A stretch of 64,000 nucleotides of DNA from Hyalella azteca (Eukaryota > Arthropoda > Malacostraca > Amphipoda > Hyalellidae), in contig NW_025940959.1 in NCBI RefSeq assembly GCF_000764305.2, positions 169,906 through 233,905 on the forward strand, given 5' to 3'. Positions 1-11,800 of the stretch are shown here, one piece after another; the stretch's first letter is position 1; each line of letters starts with the position of its first letter. Both the position numbers and the translations under genes were made by a program. Under the pieces are notes generated by a model, which was not told where the DNA came from, searched no databases, and worked only from the letters and a program-made list of their open reading frames with translations.

Positions 1-211
1 TCAGTTAATCTGATACCTTGGATTTAAGGGTTGAGGAATTTTTGCACATTTTTAAACAAATGCCTAGTCTTGGCACTTCTTTTAGTTTTCATTGTCTATA
101 TTGTCTTGGCTGGAAACTTGATATGCTCTTACTTATAAATATGTTACTATTTTGCCTAGCCTACAATTTATCATTTGCAAGTAAGAATGTTTATGATTCC
201 AACATTTTCAG

Positions 212-2747
212 TTGGTTTGGCTCATCTCCAAAACCAGCAGACTGAAGAAGAGTGTGAGGCAGCCTTTGACAACATATGCACTGCTCTGAACTTTAGTAGC
301 TACAGTGAGGCTCAAGTGAGTTTTTTTAGTTTTCCTTACTGGATAATTGAATGTGTTTCAATTTGCATGATGAATAAAAATTCTCTTATTTATTTAAAAT
401 ACATGTTTTGTGCCGTCTTTGACTCGGATTAAAAGTTCTTTCCCTTCTAATAATGGAATTTTATCAAGCATATCATTCTTTATATTAAAGTTTTGATAAA
501 TTTTTCTTGTCACTCATATGATTCAGGTGTTAGATTTTCCACCCAGAATTATATAGCACTGGTAATATGTATTTAAAGGCTATGAAAAATTTCAAACTTA
601 CATGATTTTTATGCAGGTAAGTGTTAACCTGCCTGTCAGTTAATGAATGATTTCTTGCCAACTTGGCATCTAGACAATAGTTTTCATTCAATTGAAAATG
701 ATATGTAAATGGTATTGCTATTGAATTCATTAAAGCCTCCAAAATTATTCTCATCTGCTCTTAAACTTTTTATGATTTCCTTCTAGTGGCTATTTCTATA
801 GAATTCTGATTTTAAAGAATTTCTTTCTTACAGAGTCTTGCTGAGCAGTACAGTGGTCTTCTCACCCTTCTGAGTGCTCTGCTCTCTCTGAACGCCAACA
901 CTGTGCGACAGCTGCATCTTCAGTTTGATCTAGTTTCACTTGGGTATGAGGGACATTTGTATTGTCATCACCTACTGTTGAAAATGACATAGAAAGTTAG
1001 TGTTGTTTGGTAAATTGCATTTCCATGTTGAAACTTTAGTCTTCAGTATTTCAAAATGCCAATAAAAGCTGTGCAGCTAGAGAAGATGATAATAATAATA
1101 TTAAATTAGATAAATTGTTTTCAGCAATGCTCAATCTTCTGTTGGTCGAGTTGAGATTGAGGCAAGGGTGCTATATTGCTGAAACTTTTTATCAGTTGGT
1201 ATATGGAATAAAAATTCCAACAAAGCAACCTATATTGCTTGTACACTGGTAGGTACCTATCAGTTGGAAGATTTTCCATGCTATAACGTTTAGTAGAGTG
1301 GAAATTTGAACTAGGATGCCTATATTGTTTGCAGCCTGGCATCTATTGGTACTTATATTTAGTAGAAAGTTCAATAAAATGCCGTCCTTCCTCACAGTCT
1401 GAAGGAGGAGCAGGCAGGGGACCTGTGTCGTGTTGTGTACGGCCCTGCCAGAGACTCCATCAACAAGCAGCTGCTGCAAACCTGTCCTCGGCTGCCTGCG
1501 CTTACACAAGTTCAGTGGCAACTGAAGACTGCTATCGCCCCCCCGTGAGTCTTGAATGCCATGCTTGCATCTACTGATGAAAATTTAATAAAAATTGTGA
1601 TATTAGTTATTTTCACCTGGAAAATGGCCAAAATAATTTAAATTAATTTTTTCAGCAAGAACTGAGAGTTTTAGATTATGAAGTTTTTGACATCTGAAAG
1701 TGATCAATTGAGGTTTTCTCTTCCTCAACAGTAAAAAATACTGTATTCAATGCTTACTTATAATTAGAATTAGCAAAATTAAACACATCTTCTGTAATAG
1801 ACGTGCAGAAATAGAATGAAATGAATGACTTGCATGTATGGGCATGAAATAAATGAACTGTCGGGAAGAACTCCATGAAAACCAAGAATTGTTAATATGT
1901 TATTTGAGGTATATATAGATGAATAAGGCACTAATGATGTGCAAATAATTATTACAACAATTCAATAACCATATTCAGGAACGTGGCGCACGTGGTGGAG
2001 CCGGTGCTAGCGCTGGAGCTGCACACACGTCACTCGTGTCACCGCATGAGCGTGTCGCTGCGACGCTTCCATGAACTGCGTCTCACCGTCGCCAGCCTCC
2101 TGCAACAAATGCACGACTTCCTTGCCCTACCTTGTGCAGCTCGCCTGCTCCTGCAACCTGCTTCTGTTTGGGAAGTGCTTACGCAGGCTAAAAATGAACC
2201 TTCTGTCCCTGTAGTGAGGCCGGCACAGGCTAAAGATGAGCAATTTGACACTGCTCTTGTGAGGCATCTATTATCAGATAGTGTACGACCGTCCTCAGCC
2301 ATAGATGTGCAATCAGACAGAGAAACGCATCCTCTGAAGCAGCAGGTTAATCCAGCAAAGCCTCAAATTCAGGGTACAAAGTTTCCCGAAGCCGAGTTCC
2401 CAAAAAAAGACATTTTGTCTCACGATCTTGATGGAAGAAACAATGCATCAAAACCTGCCGGAAATATTTTTTCTAATTCAGGGAGTAATGCGTTTAAATC
2501 TGCAGAAGCTGCGGATAAAATTCCGGAATTAGAGAATAATATATCTACTGCGAGAGAAACCTTTGCGCCTGCTGAGACAGGAACCATCAAACTTGCTAGA
2601 CAAGAAGCATCCAAATCTGCTGGAGCTGGAAACCCCAAGCCTGCCGTAGCCCCCCGACCTGTTCCTGCCGGAGGGGCCTCGAAGCCCACAGGCAGCGTCC
2701 GTCCTGTGCCTGGAGGAGGGATTCCAAAACCTTCTGGAAAATCATAG
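212..2747 (+). CDS. COMMD5: COMMD5-like COMM-domain protein, 5' end outside the window
   Basis: Exons are 212-315, 834-943, 1398-1544 and 1979-2747, all with AG/GT borders and matching phases (0, 2, 2). The visible product is about 376 aa and its N-terminus lies outside the window or in an unseen exon. From family knowledge, COMMD proteins form the Commander/CCC complex that acts with retromer-like machinery in endosomal recycling and influences NF-kB and cullin ligases. Support for COMMD5: a GDLCRVVYG stretch matching the family's GDLxxVVFG, then a COMM domain with VQWQLKTAIAP, VVEPVLALEL and the closing RFHELRLTVASLLQQM. Unusual: known COMMD5 proteins end just after the COMM domain, but this one continues about 195 aa as a Lys/Pro/Ala-rich disordered tail ending in repeats of the RPVPxGG type. 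I am confident of a COMM domain and moderately so of the COMMD5 subtype. Confidence 0.78.
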
Positions 2748-5328
2748 CTGATCTCTGTATATTGCATTTTTTCAGATAAAATACTGCATTTATTTTTTGC
2801 GATTGCATACTGCATTTTTTTCCAATTGAATATGTATTAACTTTTTCTGATTCAGACTGATTGTATTACTTTTTATTGTGTATTGCATTTATTTTTCTAA
2901 TTGTATATAAACTTTGTTATTTCCGATCTGAAAATTGTATGATAACGTCATGCAAATAAGCTAAGGTTGCGACTTTTGCATTATCTGTGTAGCTAAGGAT
3001 GGGCCACATACATGCCTCACCCACAGATACCTTATGAAATACCGCCCATTGCCATACAGCAACGATCATGGTTGAACTACTATAAGGTTGACCCGTGAGA
3101 AGCTCACTTGCGGATGCACTTTTTGCTCGCCTGTGACGTCACTGATCTAAGTGACGTCACGGGCATTAAACATTCACCGAAATGCGATCAAACCAGTCAA
3201 CTAATCTGTCGTGGGAACGACGGGTTTGTTTACCTTTCTTGATCTCAGTGACGTAACAAGAAAGCTGAACTGAAATCCTCGTGGGTCAACCTTGTATAGT
3301 TCAACCGTGGCAACGACTGTCTAGTCTCCCTGACAGTGATGCACGTGATAACAGAGTGCCCAAACTACCTATACCGCCGACTGAATGAACTACTTTCCCG
3401 ATACATCCCTACTGAACCCAAACGAAACCTTTGCCAGGATCCTAAGGGAGAATCCCCGAACTAATTTTAGAGCAGACAACCTCGAGCAATACCTGACACG
3501 ATGTAACTTGCTCCGAGAACTCTAGGCCTGCTTTTGTATACCAACTTGATGCCACACATACTATTCTCATGACCTAGCAGTATCTTCGCGACATTGTGCC
3601 TTCCCCGCTCAACTGAGCGATGGGACTTTTGAGCGGACGTCAACACTGGGAGTACAAACTGACTACGACCACCATTATCGTCCGAGTGGAGATCAAGATT
3701 TCATAAAACGCTAGAAACCTACTACTACTAATCCTTGTATTATCACAGTTTAGTAACGGTATTGTCCTGTGTAATTCTAGATTTAATGGAAGATGATGAT
3801 TATGTTATTTAATTTTGTTTCTTGTTTTGTTATTTTTCATTCGTGCTTATTTTATTTATTCTATTAACTTGTTAATAACAAACTTCATAAGTTACAGGAT
3901 GGATATAAGGAGCTATTTATGAATGACTCTTCAGTAATTATGGTTCTGTGAGTTAAGAATCTTGGTTATGAGTCATTATGGACGTGATAACCGTACTGGA
4001 CTGAGTTACTGTAAAACATAGTACCAACTGGACGGAATTTCCGCATAGAAGCTAGTAACCGTAACCGGTTCACTTTGAGGTCACGAGTGACCAAAGAATC
4101 AAAAAGGATTTTTTTTTGCTTTAGTATTGCTGAGCCCTTACATAGCAAAATATTTAGTTAACTTTGCACGTGACAACAAACTTATTTATTTAATCACCTA
4201 TACACGTATTTACATTTATTTTTTACGTAAAGTACAAGCATCCGAAATAACCAGAATGAAAATCTCAACCTCCAATTCAGCCATGAAAGTCGAATTTTAA
4301 TCATATCTATTTAGAAATAATTTTGTGAACTGTACATTATCAATATTTTTATATATACCTAATAATAGTACAGGATTTACGCTTGCCAAACATTTTTCTG
4401 AATTGTGCGTCTGTGATTTATTCGTTTGCATATTTATTTATAGAAAAGTTTGTTTTTTCTTCCTAATGTTTAAGAGAAATTTATTTTTCTCTACTTCAAT
4501 GATACATCTTGCTTTCATTGCCGACTTATTAATTTCATCTCGAGAGCATAAAAAGAATTGTGCCGATGTTGCGGATGATGTGCAGCTTGTAGGTACCCAG
4601 TCTACTTTGTGGATTATAGTGACTACTGAAATGAATATATCATTAAATATATCTATATACAGTGATTACTGACCATGCACGAGGCCCTTCAAGCCGCCTG
4701 CCTTAGATATGGCATTCGAGGTTGGTTTAGGAGTGGTTGAACTGAGTTGAACAAAACTTTCTTGAAATGCTAAATTAATACGAAAAGTCTTCGTTCAGTC
4801 GCGTTTAACATCGCCCATGCGTGTCATCACTCACGTTCCGTCAGAATGGCATCAAGAACTCCACGGATTACCTAGACTCTTGAGATGATTTCAACTGAGA
4901 CGTGGGCTTCATATTGACTGAAGCTCATTTACTGGATTATTGGAGGTAAGCCTCTTCATTTTTTATCATAGCTGTAATTCTACCTCTAATGTGATAGCTG
5001 CTGAGATATCAAAGTTTCCGTATTCGCGGGTTGAATAACAAATTGTTCATTTCTATTTTATTATTGCCTAAAATTTATATGAATTACCGACAAAGCAAAT
5101 TGCGTAACCTAACAAGGAACGTTCTGTAATACTGGGAACAATCTCGACAAATTTTGTTTTATTTTATAATAGAAATTCACAGCTTATCTTCCTTGGATCA
5201 CTTTACGGCGACAATATAGATTTACAGATAATGAAACTAGTTGACAATCACTTTAGTTTACTTATACTACTTATCTTTTATATGCTATCTTATATGCTTG
5301 AATTAAATTATAGGACCATGAAAGATCT
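2748..5328. other. Intergenic, between convergent genes
   Basis: This lies between the stop of the COMMD5-like gene and the stop of the minus-strand KIAA1143-like gene, so both 3' UTRs should fall here. No exon is convincing. It holds one small inverted-repeat element (3069-3307). The open frame at 4325-4672 is hydrophobic and AT-driven, with no family signal. I see no AATAAA close to the COMMD5 stop. Confidence 0.5.
3069..3307. mobile_element. Small terminal-inverted-repeat element (MITE-like)
   Basis: An imperfect terminal inverted repeat of about 26 bp bounds this 239-bp block: TGGTTGAAC...AAGGTTGACCC at 3069-3094 and its reverse complement at 3282-3307. Inside, GTGACGTCAC occurs twice flanking GATCTAA (near 3132-3160), giving an internal palindrome. 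No coding capacity is seen. I could not identify a convincing target-site duplication, so the superfamily is open. Confidence 0.5.
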
Positions 5329-8265
5329 TCATTCGGAATCTTGGTCTTCATCAAAAGACAGGAGCTTTTTTTGCTTTTCCGCTTCCATTTTCTTCCTCTT
5401 CTTCTTCTTAAGTTTCTCGTCGTGACTGGCTTTGTCTTCCACACTTGCGGGACCGTCATTCGCCCCCCGCTTCTTGGATGGCTGCCGGAACACGGGTGTG
5501 GCCGACTCATCTGCAGGACATAATGCATAAATTGATAAAAAAAATACGAGATTTTCTACTTATACTAAACAATTTTTCTAACGAAAATGTGTAATAAAAT
5601 TAATGATTTATTTCTGGTTAATAGAAAAGAAAGCCGGCATATGTGCAGCAGCAAGGCCATGTTCACCAGCAGCAGGCGAGCTGTTCACCAGCAGCAGGCG
5701 AGCTGTTCACCAGCAGCATGCGAGCTGTTCACCAGCAGCGGGCAGCCTGTTCACCAGCAGCATGCAGCCTGTTCACCAGCAGCAGGCAGCCAGTTCACCA
5801 GCAGCAGGCAGCCTGTTCAGCAGCATGCAGCCTGTTCACCAGCAGCAGGTGACCTGTTCACCAGCAGCAGGCAGTCTGTTAACCAGCAGCAGGCAGCCTG
5901 TTCACCAGCAGCATGCAGCCTGTTCACCAGCAGCATGCAGCCTGTTCACCAGCAGCAGGCAGCCTGTTCACCAGCAGCAGGCAGCCTGTTCACACCAGCA
6001 GCAGGCAGCCTGTTCACACCAGCAGCAGGCGGACTGTTCACACCAGCAGCAGGGAGCCTGTTCACCAGCAGCAGGGAGCCTGTTCACCAGCAGCAGGCGA
6101 GCTGTTCACCTTGTTCAGTAGACGCAGGCGCAGAGCCTGAAGCAAGCAGTTGCTGCAGGCGGCCGTCCTCTTGCAGCTGCGCACATTCTGCTGCAGAGAG
6201 GCTCCTGCCGCAGCTGACCACCTGCACGCAGCAGACGGGAAATTGACATTTACCAGAATCGCCGGTGTTTTCCCCCAATATTATTTCAAAAATTCCAAGT
6301 AGCCAGAATACATGACCATAATGTCAGGATCATCTTTGCTAAGATAACGCTGCTGCTGAAATAAAATTTCTACTGAAAACTGCAACTTCCCCATGGCGCT
6401 ATTATTAAATCCTCTTACTGTCCCTTTCGCATTTTTACTCTTACCAGGATTACTCTCTTATTAGTGCAAGTAATTCTAGTGACTGACATCCGCCTATATC
6501 CACATATTAGGATGGATATTTTTACGTTTAATAGATGATTTTCTGACATTAAAAATGTTTTCTATGTTGTACATAAATATAACAATTTTCCTTACGTCGA
6601 AATACTTATTTTAGAAGTAGGACATAAAAGAACATTCTTTACATTGAAATAACCAATTTTGTTGCTTTTTGAAATAGATATTTTACATGTACAAACCTGT
6701 GGCAGATCTTCTTCGCCGTCAGCGAGGTCCTCTGCGGTGGCCGCGGGCTGCTCGGCGAACTGTAACAGATAACATAATGTTCAGGAAAAACTTAAGTTAA
6801 TGAGGGAATGCGATCAAGAGTTTATTCAGTTCAAGAGAGATGTTTACAAGAGAATTAAGTTGACGAGAGCATTATTTTCAAGTGAGAAAAAGGTTGACCA
6901 TGGGCGAATAACTTTCAGATACGAGTGACGCTTTCACCCCAAGTATTAATACCATCAGCGGTAACCGTTATATAGCAATATCCACAGAGCTGGCGAAGTT
7001 GGGAAATCTTTTTACAGCTATCGTTTCGGTTCCACGTAAAGACGAAGTGACAAGGAGGGACAGGTGACAAGCAACAATAATGAAGACACTCGAACCAGAG
7101 GTGGCTTACAAGGGACGTCGGCCGCCCGCACGAGAGAGACAGAGAAGGGAAATGTAAGGAATCCTACCTACATAATAACTTAATGTAAGGAATCCTGCCT
7201 ACATAATAACTTAATGTTAGGAATCCTACCTACATAATAACTTAACCCCACAACTGAGACCAACGGTCAGACACCGCGAGCTCAGCGGTGGGGCGCTCAG
7301 GAACAATCAATCCCCTAGGAGCGCGAAATCCCACAGAACTTCTGACGGGCGTAAGAAGCCCCCCTGAGGAGTCTCTCTTACTAGTGCCAGTAATACTAGT
7401 AACTGACATCTGTCAGTATCTGCTACTCCATTCCCAAATTAGGATAGATATTTTTTATAGTTAACATTAGCAGACGATTTTTCTCACATTAAAACGGTTT
7501 TCTATGTTCTACATGAATGTAACCATTTTCCTTGCATGAAAATACTTGTTTTAGAAGTAGGAAAATAAACAAACATATTCTTTATATTAAAATAACAAAT
7601 TTTGCTGCCCTTTGAAATATTATACATATTTTACATGAACTAACCTGCGGCAGATCTTCTTCGCCGTCAGCGAGGTCCTCTGCGGTGGCCAGCGGCTGCT
7701 CGGCGAACTGCAACAGATCACGTAAAGTTCAGGAAAAACTTAAGTTAATGAGGGAATGCGATCAAGAGTTAATTACTATGTTCACGAGAGAATTCTATTC
7801 ACGAGCTAATTATGTTCACGAGTGAATTCTGTTCAAAAGTTAATTACATGTATGTTCAGGAGATAATTGTATGTTCACGAGAGACTTCTGTTCAAGGGTT
7901 AATTATGTTCGGAACAGAATTTTCTTAACGTGAGATGTTTACAAGAGAATTAGGGTGTCGAGATAATCATGTTCAAGTGAGAAAAAGGTTGATCATGGGC
8001 GAATAACGTTCAGATGCGAGTGACGCTTTCAGCCTTTCACCCAAGTATTATTAATACCATCAGCGGTAACCGTTAGATAGCAATAGTCCGCAAAGATGGC
8101 GAAGTCGGGAAATATTTTTGTAGCGAAGGTTTCGTTTCCACGTACCTTATCCTCAAGTCGAGTATCCTCCTTGTATCCTGCCTTCTTCTTGAACTCTTTC
8201 AGGAACGACGGCTCCGCAGGTTTGTTGAAAGTCACGCCCGTCCTCTTGCCTGTCCATTTGGCCAT
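5329..8265 (-). CDS. KIAA1143: KIAA1143-like small basic/acidic protein
   Basis: Minus-strand exons are 8265-8146 (start ATG), 7707-7645, 6759-6697, 6221-6110 and 5510-5329 (stop TGA); phases fit throughout. With one copy of the 63-nt exon the product is 158 aa, close to the 154 aa of human KIAA1143; with both copies it is 179 aa. The match rests on the N-terminal VTFNKPAEPSFLKEFKKKAGY, a VV....LS.EE segment in the fourth exon, a PVFRQPSKK segment, and the Lys-rich end closing in KKLLSFDEDQDSE, which corresponds to the family's LLSFD-acidic C-terminus. The function of the family is not established. The two 63-nt exons (7707-7645 and 6759-6697) encode 21 aa differing at one residue (L/A) and come from a tandem duplication. 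The donor of the fourth exon (GT at 6109-6108) abuts a 22-bp minisatellite. Confidence 0.85.
5659..6108. repeat. 22-bp minisatellite starting at a splice donor
   Basis: There are about 20 copies of a 22-bp unit (plus strand, of the form TTCACCAGCAGCAGGCAGCC+TG). Because 22 is not a multiple of 3 and the unit lacks stops, long open frames appear in all three plus frames. They encode HQQQ/SPAAG/FTSSR permutations and should not be taken as genes. On the minus strand each unit begins GTGAACAG, the same bases that form the donor of the fourth KIAA1143 exon. Confidence 0.95.
6440..8143. repeat. Tandem duplication carrying a KIAA1143 exon
   Basis: Segment 7380-8143 and segment 6460-7005 share long similar blocks: a CTAGTG...AGTAA...CTGACATC start, the 63-nt exon, an AAGTTAATGAGGGAATGCG block, and a GGTTGA(C/T)CATGGGCGAATAAC block. 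The similarity stops at the sequence CCACGTA at 8143, exactly at the donor of coding exon 1. Between the copies lies unrelated sequence with a short tandem repeat. Confidence 0.85.
7149..7243. repeat. Three copies of a ~31-bp tandem repeat
   Basis: Three near-identical units of the form AATGTAAGGAATCCTACCTA + CATAATAACTT occur head to tail in the intron between the duplicated KIAA1143 exons. Confidence 0.85.
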
Positions 8266-8754
8266 CGTCAGGTACCAGTTTCAACTCAGGGCCGTACAAA
8301 CCAAAATAATATCCAAAAAATCGTAACTCTGATAGCTAATCACTAAAAACTTTTCCAGCTAAACGAACCAATCACAGACAAGAAATCTCCTATGTGTACT
8401 CGAGTGACTTTTGAAAGAAAGGCCTCGGGAAATTCATAATGTTTAGATATTCTCAACTTTTGGGATTGCAATAAATTGTATTATGCGTTGTAGGAGCACT
8501 AACTGTTTCATTGTGTCCTATTTGATTTGAACATTTCAAAATATAATACCAAATATCGGACCTTTAAATCAAAAAGCGTTTGCTTGTATAAGATTTGTAC
8601 GAGGAAAAGATAACCTCCAACACTTCAGAGGATGTTTTTGGGAGGAAAATTCAAAGCGTAATCTGCATCTGGTAGAGTGCATTCAACCAACATGACCTCG
8701 CTACACACAACCTGTTCATGGTAACTTATATTCAACCTACACAACCATCAGCTA

Positions 8755-8840
8755 GAAGGGCAGAGTGGCCCAGTGGTTACAGTTCCAAGATTGGAGCAGT
8801 GAGTTTAGGGTTCGAAACCCCGGCAAGCGGTAAGAATTCT
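8755..8840 (+). mobile_element. tRNA-derived SINE fragment
   Basis: An A-box-like TGGCCCAGTGGTTA and, about 35 bp later, a B-box-like GGTTCGAAACC are arranged as in a Pol III type 2 promoter. The flanks do not form a clean acceptor stem, so this reads as a SINE head rather than a working tRNA gene. It lies about 500 bp upstream of the KIAA1143 start. Confidence 0.6.
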
Positions 8841-11800
8841 ACATTGTCTGGGACTGCCAACATGCCTGATTTTGCCTGTTCAACGCTGAAATCACAATTA
8901 CTAGGAAGGGAAGAGGTCATAATTATAAAAAAATAACAGGTAATAAGGAATATTTGGGCCTAGCATCTGCGCCATACCAAACTTGATTAACCTCTTCTAT
9001 CTTAGAGCAGGAACGTTGTCGTGATGGTAGTTTTTATATCATAGTTTATAGGTGGCCTAAAAACATGAAATTGAAAAAGCAGTGACAATTCGGCTGGAAA
9101 TTTGAGGGCATTTTGGCAAACAACGTGATATATACGGTCTGAATAAAGCCAAGGTAATCCCGACTCAACTTAATAAGCCACAGCAAAATAAAATCAAAGT
9201 ACTGACAATAAACAATTAGAATTAAATACGAGAAATAACTTTTCATCCAGGTCAAATACCACAAAAGACAGGTAAAGTGACTGGTGTTGCTATATTGATA
9301 AGAAAGACACTAATGCTGGTCAGTCTATCGACTACGGGCCCGGGGGGTCGTCGCGCCCCTAGCGTTGCAGGGCGCCGTCGTGAAAATACCACAGAAATTT
9401 CAACAATTGTCGAAACATCAGAAAATAAACTTCCAAAAAAATTTTATTGAAATTCATTTGTCAGTAGTTATATTACACAAAATGTCATTCACCAATGTTA
9501 AGAAAGATCGCTTTAAGGCGGGATATCGAAGTGTGAAGAGAATTATTAAGACCCCTGAGAATTTCAGCGTCAGCCAGCCCCGCAACGCCCCGTCCGGGTG
9601 TCTATCACCTCCCTTTCATTAACTCGTCAATCCCTCAGGATTGTTAAGTTGGAAGAATCTTCCCGCATTTGCAAACTACATACATATGTTCAAGATTGGC
9701 TTGCATTATCTATAAAATTCCATACTTAAACCAACCTAACAGCAATTGTACTAAGCAAGCCGAATTTAACATGAAATATCATTTGATGATAACTTTGAGA
9801 CACAAACGGAGTAAAAAAAAAATGATTATCATAGGACTGTAACCAATTAGATGGCAAAAAATAAAGGCCACTTGGTGCCACAATCACGCAATTCACACAA
9901 TCTTATAGACAGGTTAGAGACACAATCTGTATTCAGAGCAGGGACCAGTTTACTGGCAGCTAACGTTCCCATAATATTCAGCCCAGACCCAATTACTACG
10001 ATAACACATATAAATACACTTTATTTCCAGTCCTTAACACGATAATAATTAAGATCGTACCATTTACCATGGTCAAGCAAATTGTATTATTCGTTGAATC
10101 GTTATTGTTGCAATCATATTGCCAAGGACCAGTTGAAAGCATCGTTGCCATCGATCAAATTACAACTTAAGCACTGCTATAAATCTAGTTACAGCATTAC
10201 AATCGAAGTGTTGCTAATGGCCAATGATGTACCTTAGAAGATACTCAACAAATACACAAATAATTGCAAAACTAAATCGTACTCTCATTTCAGCATCAAG
10301 AATCGACAAACCTTGAACTCAGGAAACAATCAAGCATCAAGAATCAATTAACTTTTAACTAAGATCTCATTTATTTTCAAAAGGGATCTTAAATGGAAAA
10401 TATTTCAAACTAATCTCCAGAGCTCAGATTTTGTGATAAAAAAAAAGTTGCATCAAAAGATATGATAAAAAATTTACATCATATCAGAAACTTAAGCTTC
10501 ATCGGTAAAGATCTGAGAAAGAATAGGCATCGCCAGCCATTATATAATTATAGAACCAACGACCAAATATATCTGTTTTTATATCTAGATTAAAATAGAG
10601 CAATATGATAGCACACGGTGCTGCAGAATTAGATTAAATAGAGCAACATGATAGCACATGGTGCTGTTGAATTAGTGTAAAATAGACCGACATGCAACCT
10701 CAACGTGTAGATCATCTACAGCGACAGCAGATCGCGTCGTGGTTCACAAGTTTTCACACGTCAAGAGTATTAAAAATTCACTAGAACACATGGCGTGTAT
10801 TGCATAAATAAATACTTAAACAAGGGTCAACGCGGCTTCTACAACGAGGCAAATCCAGTAATCGTTTGGTAAGAAAACGGCATTTGTATTGGAGATTTGC
10901 CAAAAAAGTTGTAATAACATTTTGACCCAACTGCAACAAGAAAACGCAGCCTCACGTAGAGTAACGCCACATACACTACTTTAAAATCTAGCATGCTTGC
11001 AGTTACCTCTATCACTCATCGGAAGGGAGATAGAAGGCACAAGTTGCTCACTTAGCAACCTCGCACCAATCACTAAAGTTTATTTCTTCCCCATTGCCGC
11101 CAGTGAGATAAGTTGATAACTTACTGGGCCTCCACTCCAAACGCAAGGCTAGTCTCTCACTCAAGTCAGCAGCAGGAGAGAGCGCAGATTCAGAGTGAGC
11201 GCATGGACAGTTACAAAATTTCTAATTGAGGAAGTCAATCACTCGCACAAAAATGAATGCTAACAAGATAGAAAAGCAAACCATGTTTAAAGTGAAAACT
11301 TGCAAGCAATATGATTAGAGCATAAAATATTAACAGAAATTAGGAAAGAGTAAGTAAAAAATTCCACACCAGACATTACCATTAGAATGAACACGAGGTT
11401 AAGAGCATACACGTCAAGTCAGGCATATTTGGACAAGCCCCACGCACGGCATGTGTAGAACATATGAACTTAAATAACTCAATATTAACGCTAATATTTT
11501 TACGGATTATGAGGATTTTCATTATTCCAATAAAATAATTAACAACCCCCGAGATAAATAACAACCGCACTAGAGAGCAGAATTATATTCCATTTTAACA
11601 TCGAGCGGTCTTTGCCATTATTAATGCTTAAATTACTACTCTTATAAACTACATGAGTTATTGATACAGTCTTATTAAATTGACATATAACTATTTTAAT
11701 ATCGCTGAAATCCCGAAACGGCACAAGGCTGTCATCAATGATGGTGTTCAACCATTGGTGATCCAACCTGACAACCACTCAATGGACGAACTGTATATGA

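Noticed and set aside
4325..4672. 115-codon hydrophobic frame
   Set aside because: AT-driven, no homology recognised, no gene context.
5587..6246. Long overlapping plus-strand open frames rich in HQQQ/SPAAG/FTSS repeats
   Set aside because: They come from a stop-free 22-bp minisatellite read in three frames inside a minus-strand intron; no start context, splice sites or family support.
8755..8840. Possible functional tRNA gene
   Set aside because: A and B boxes are present, but no seven-pair acceptor stem or sensible anticodon arm could be built; better as a SINE.
9482..9622. 46-codon basic frame beginning MSFTNVKKDRFKAGY
   Set aside because: Coding-like composition but too short, no splice partner, no recognised family.
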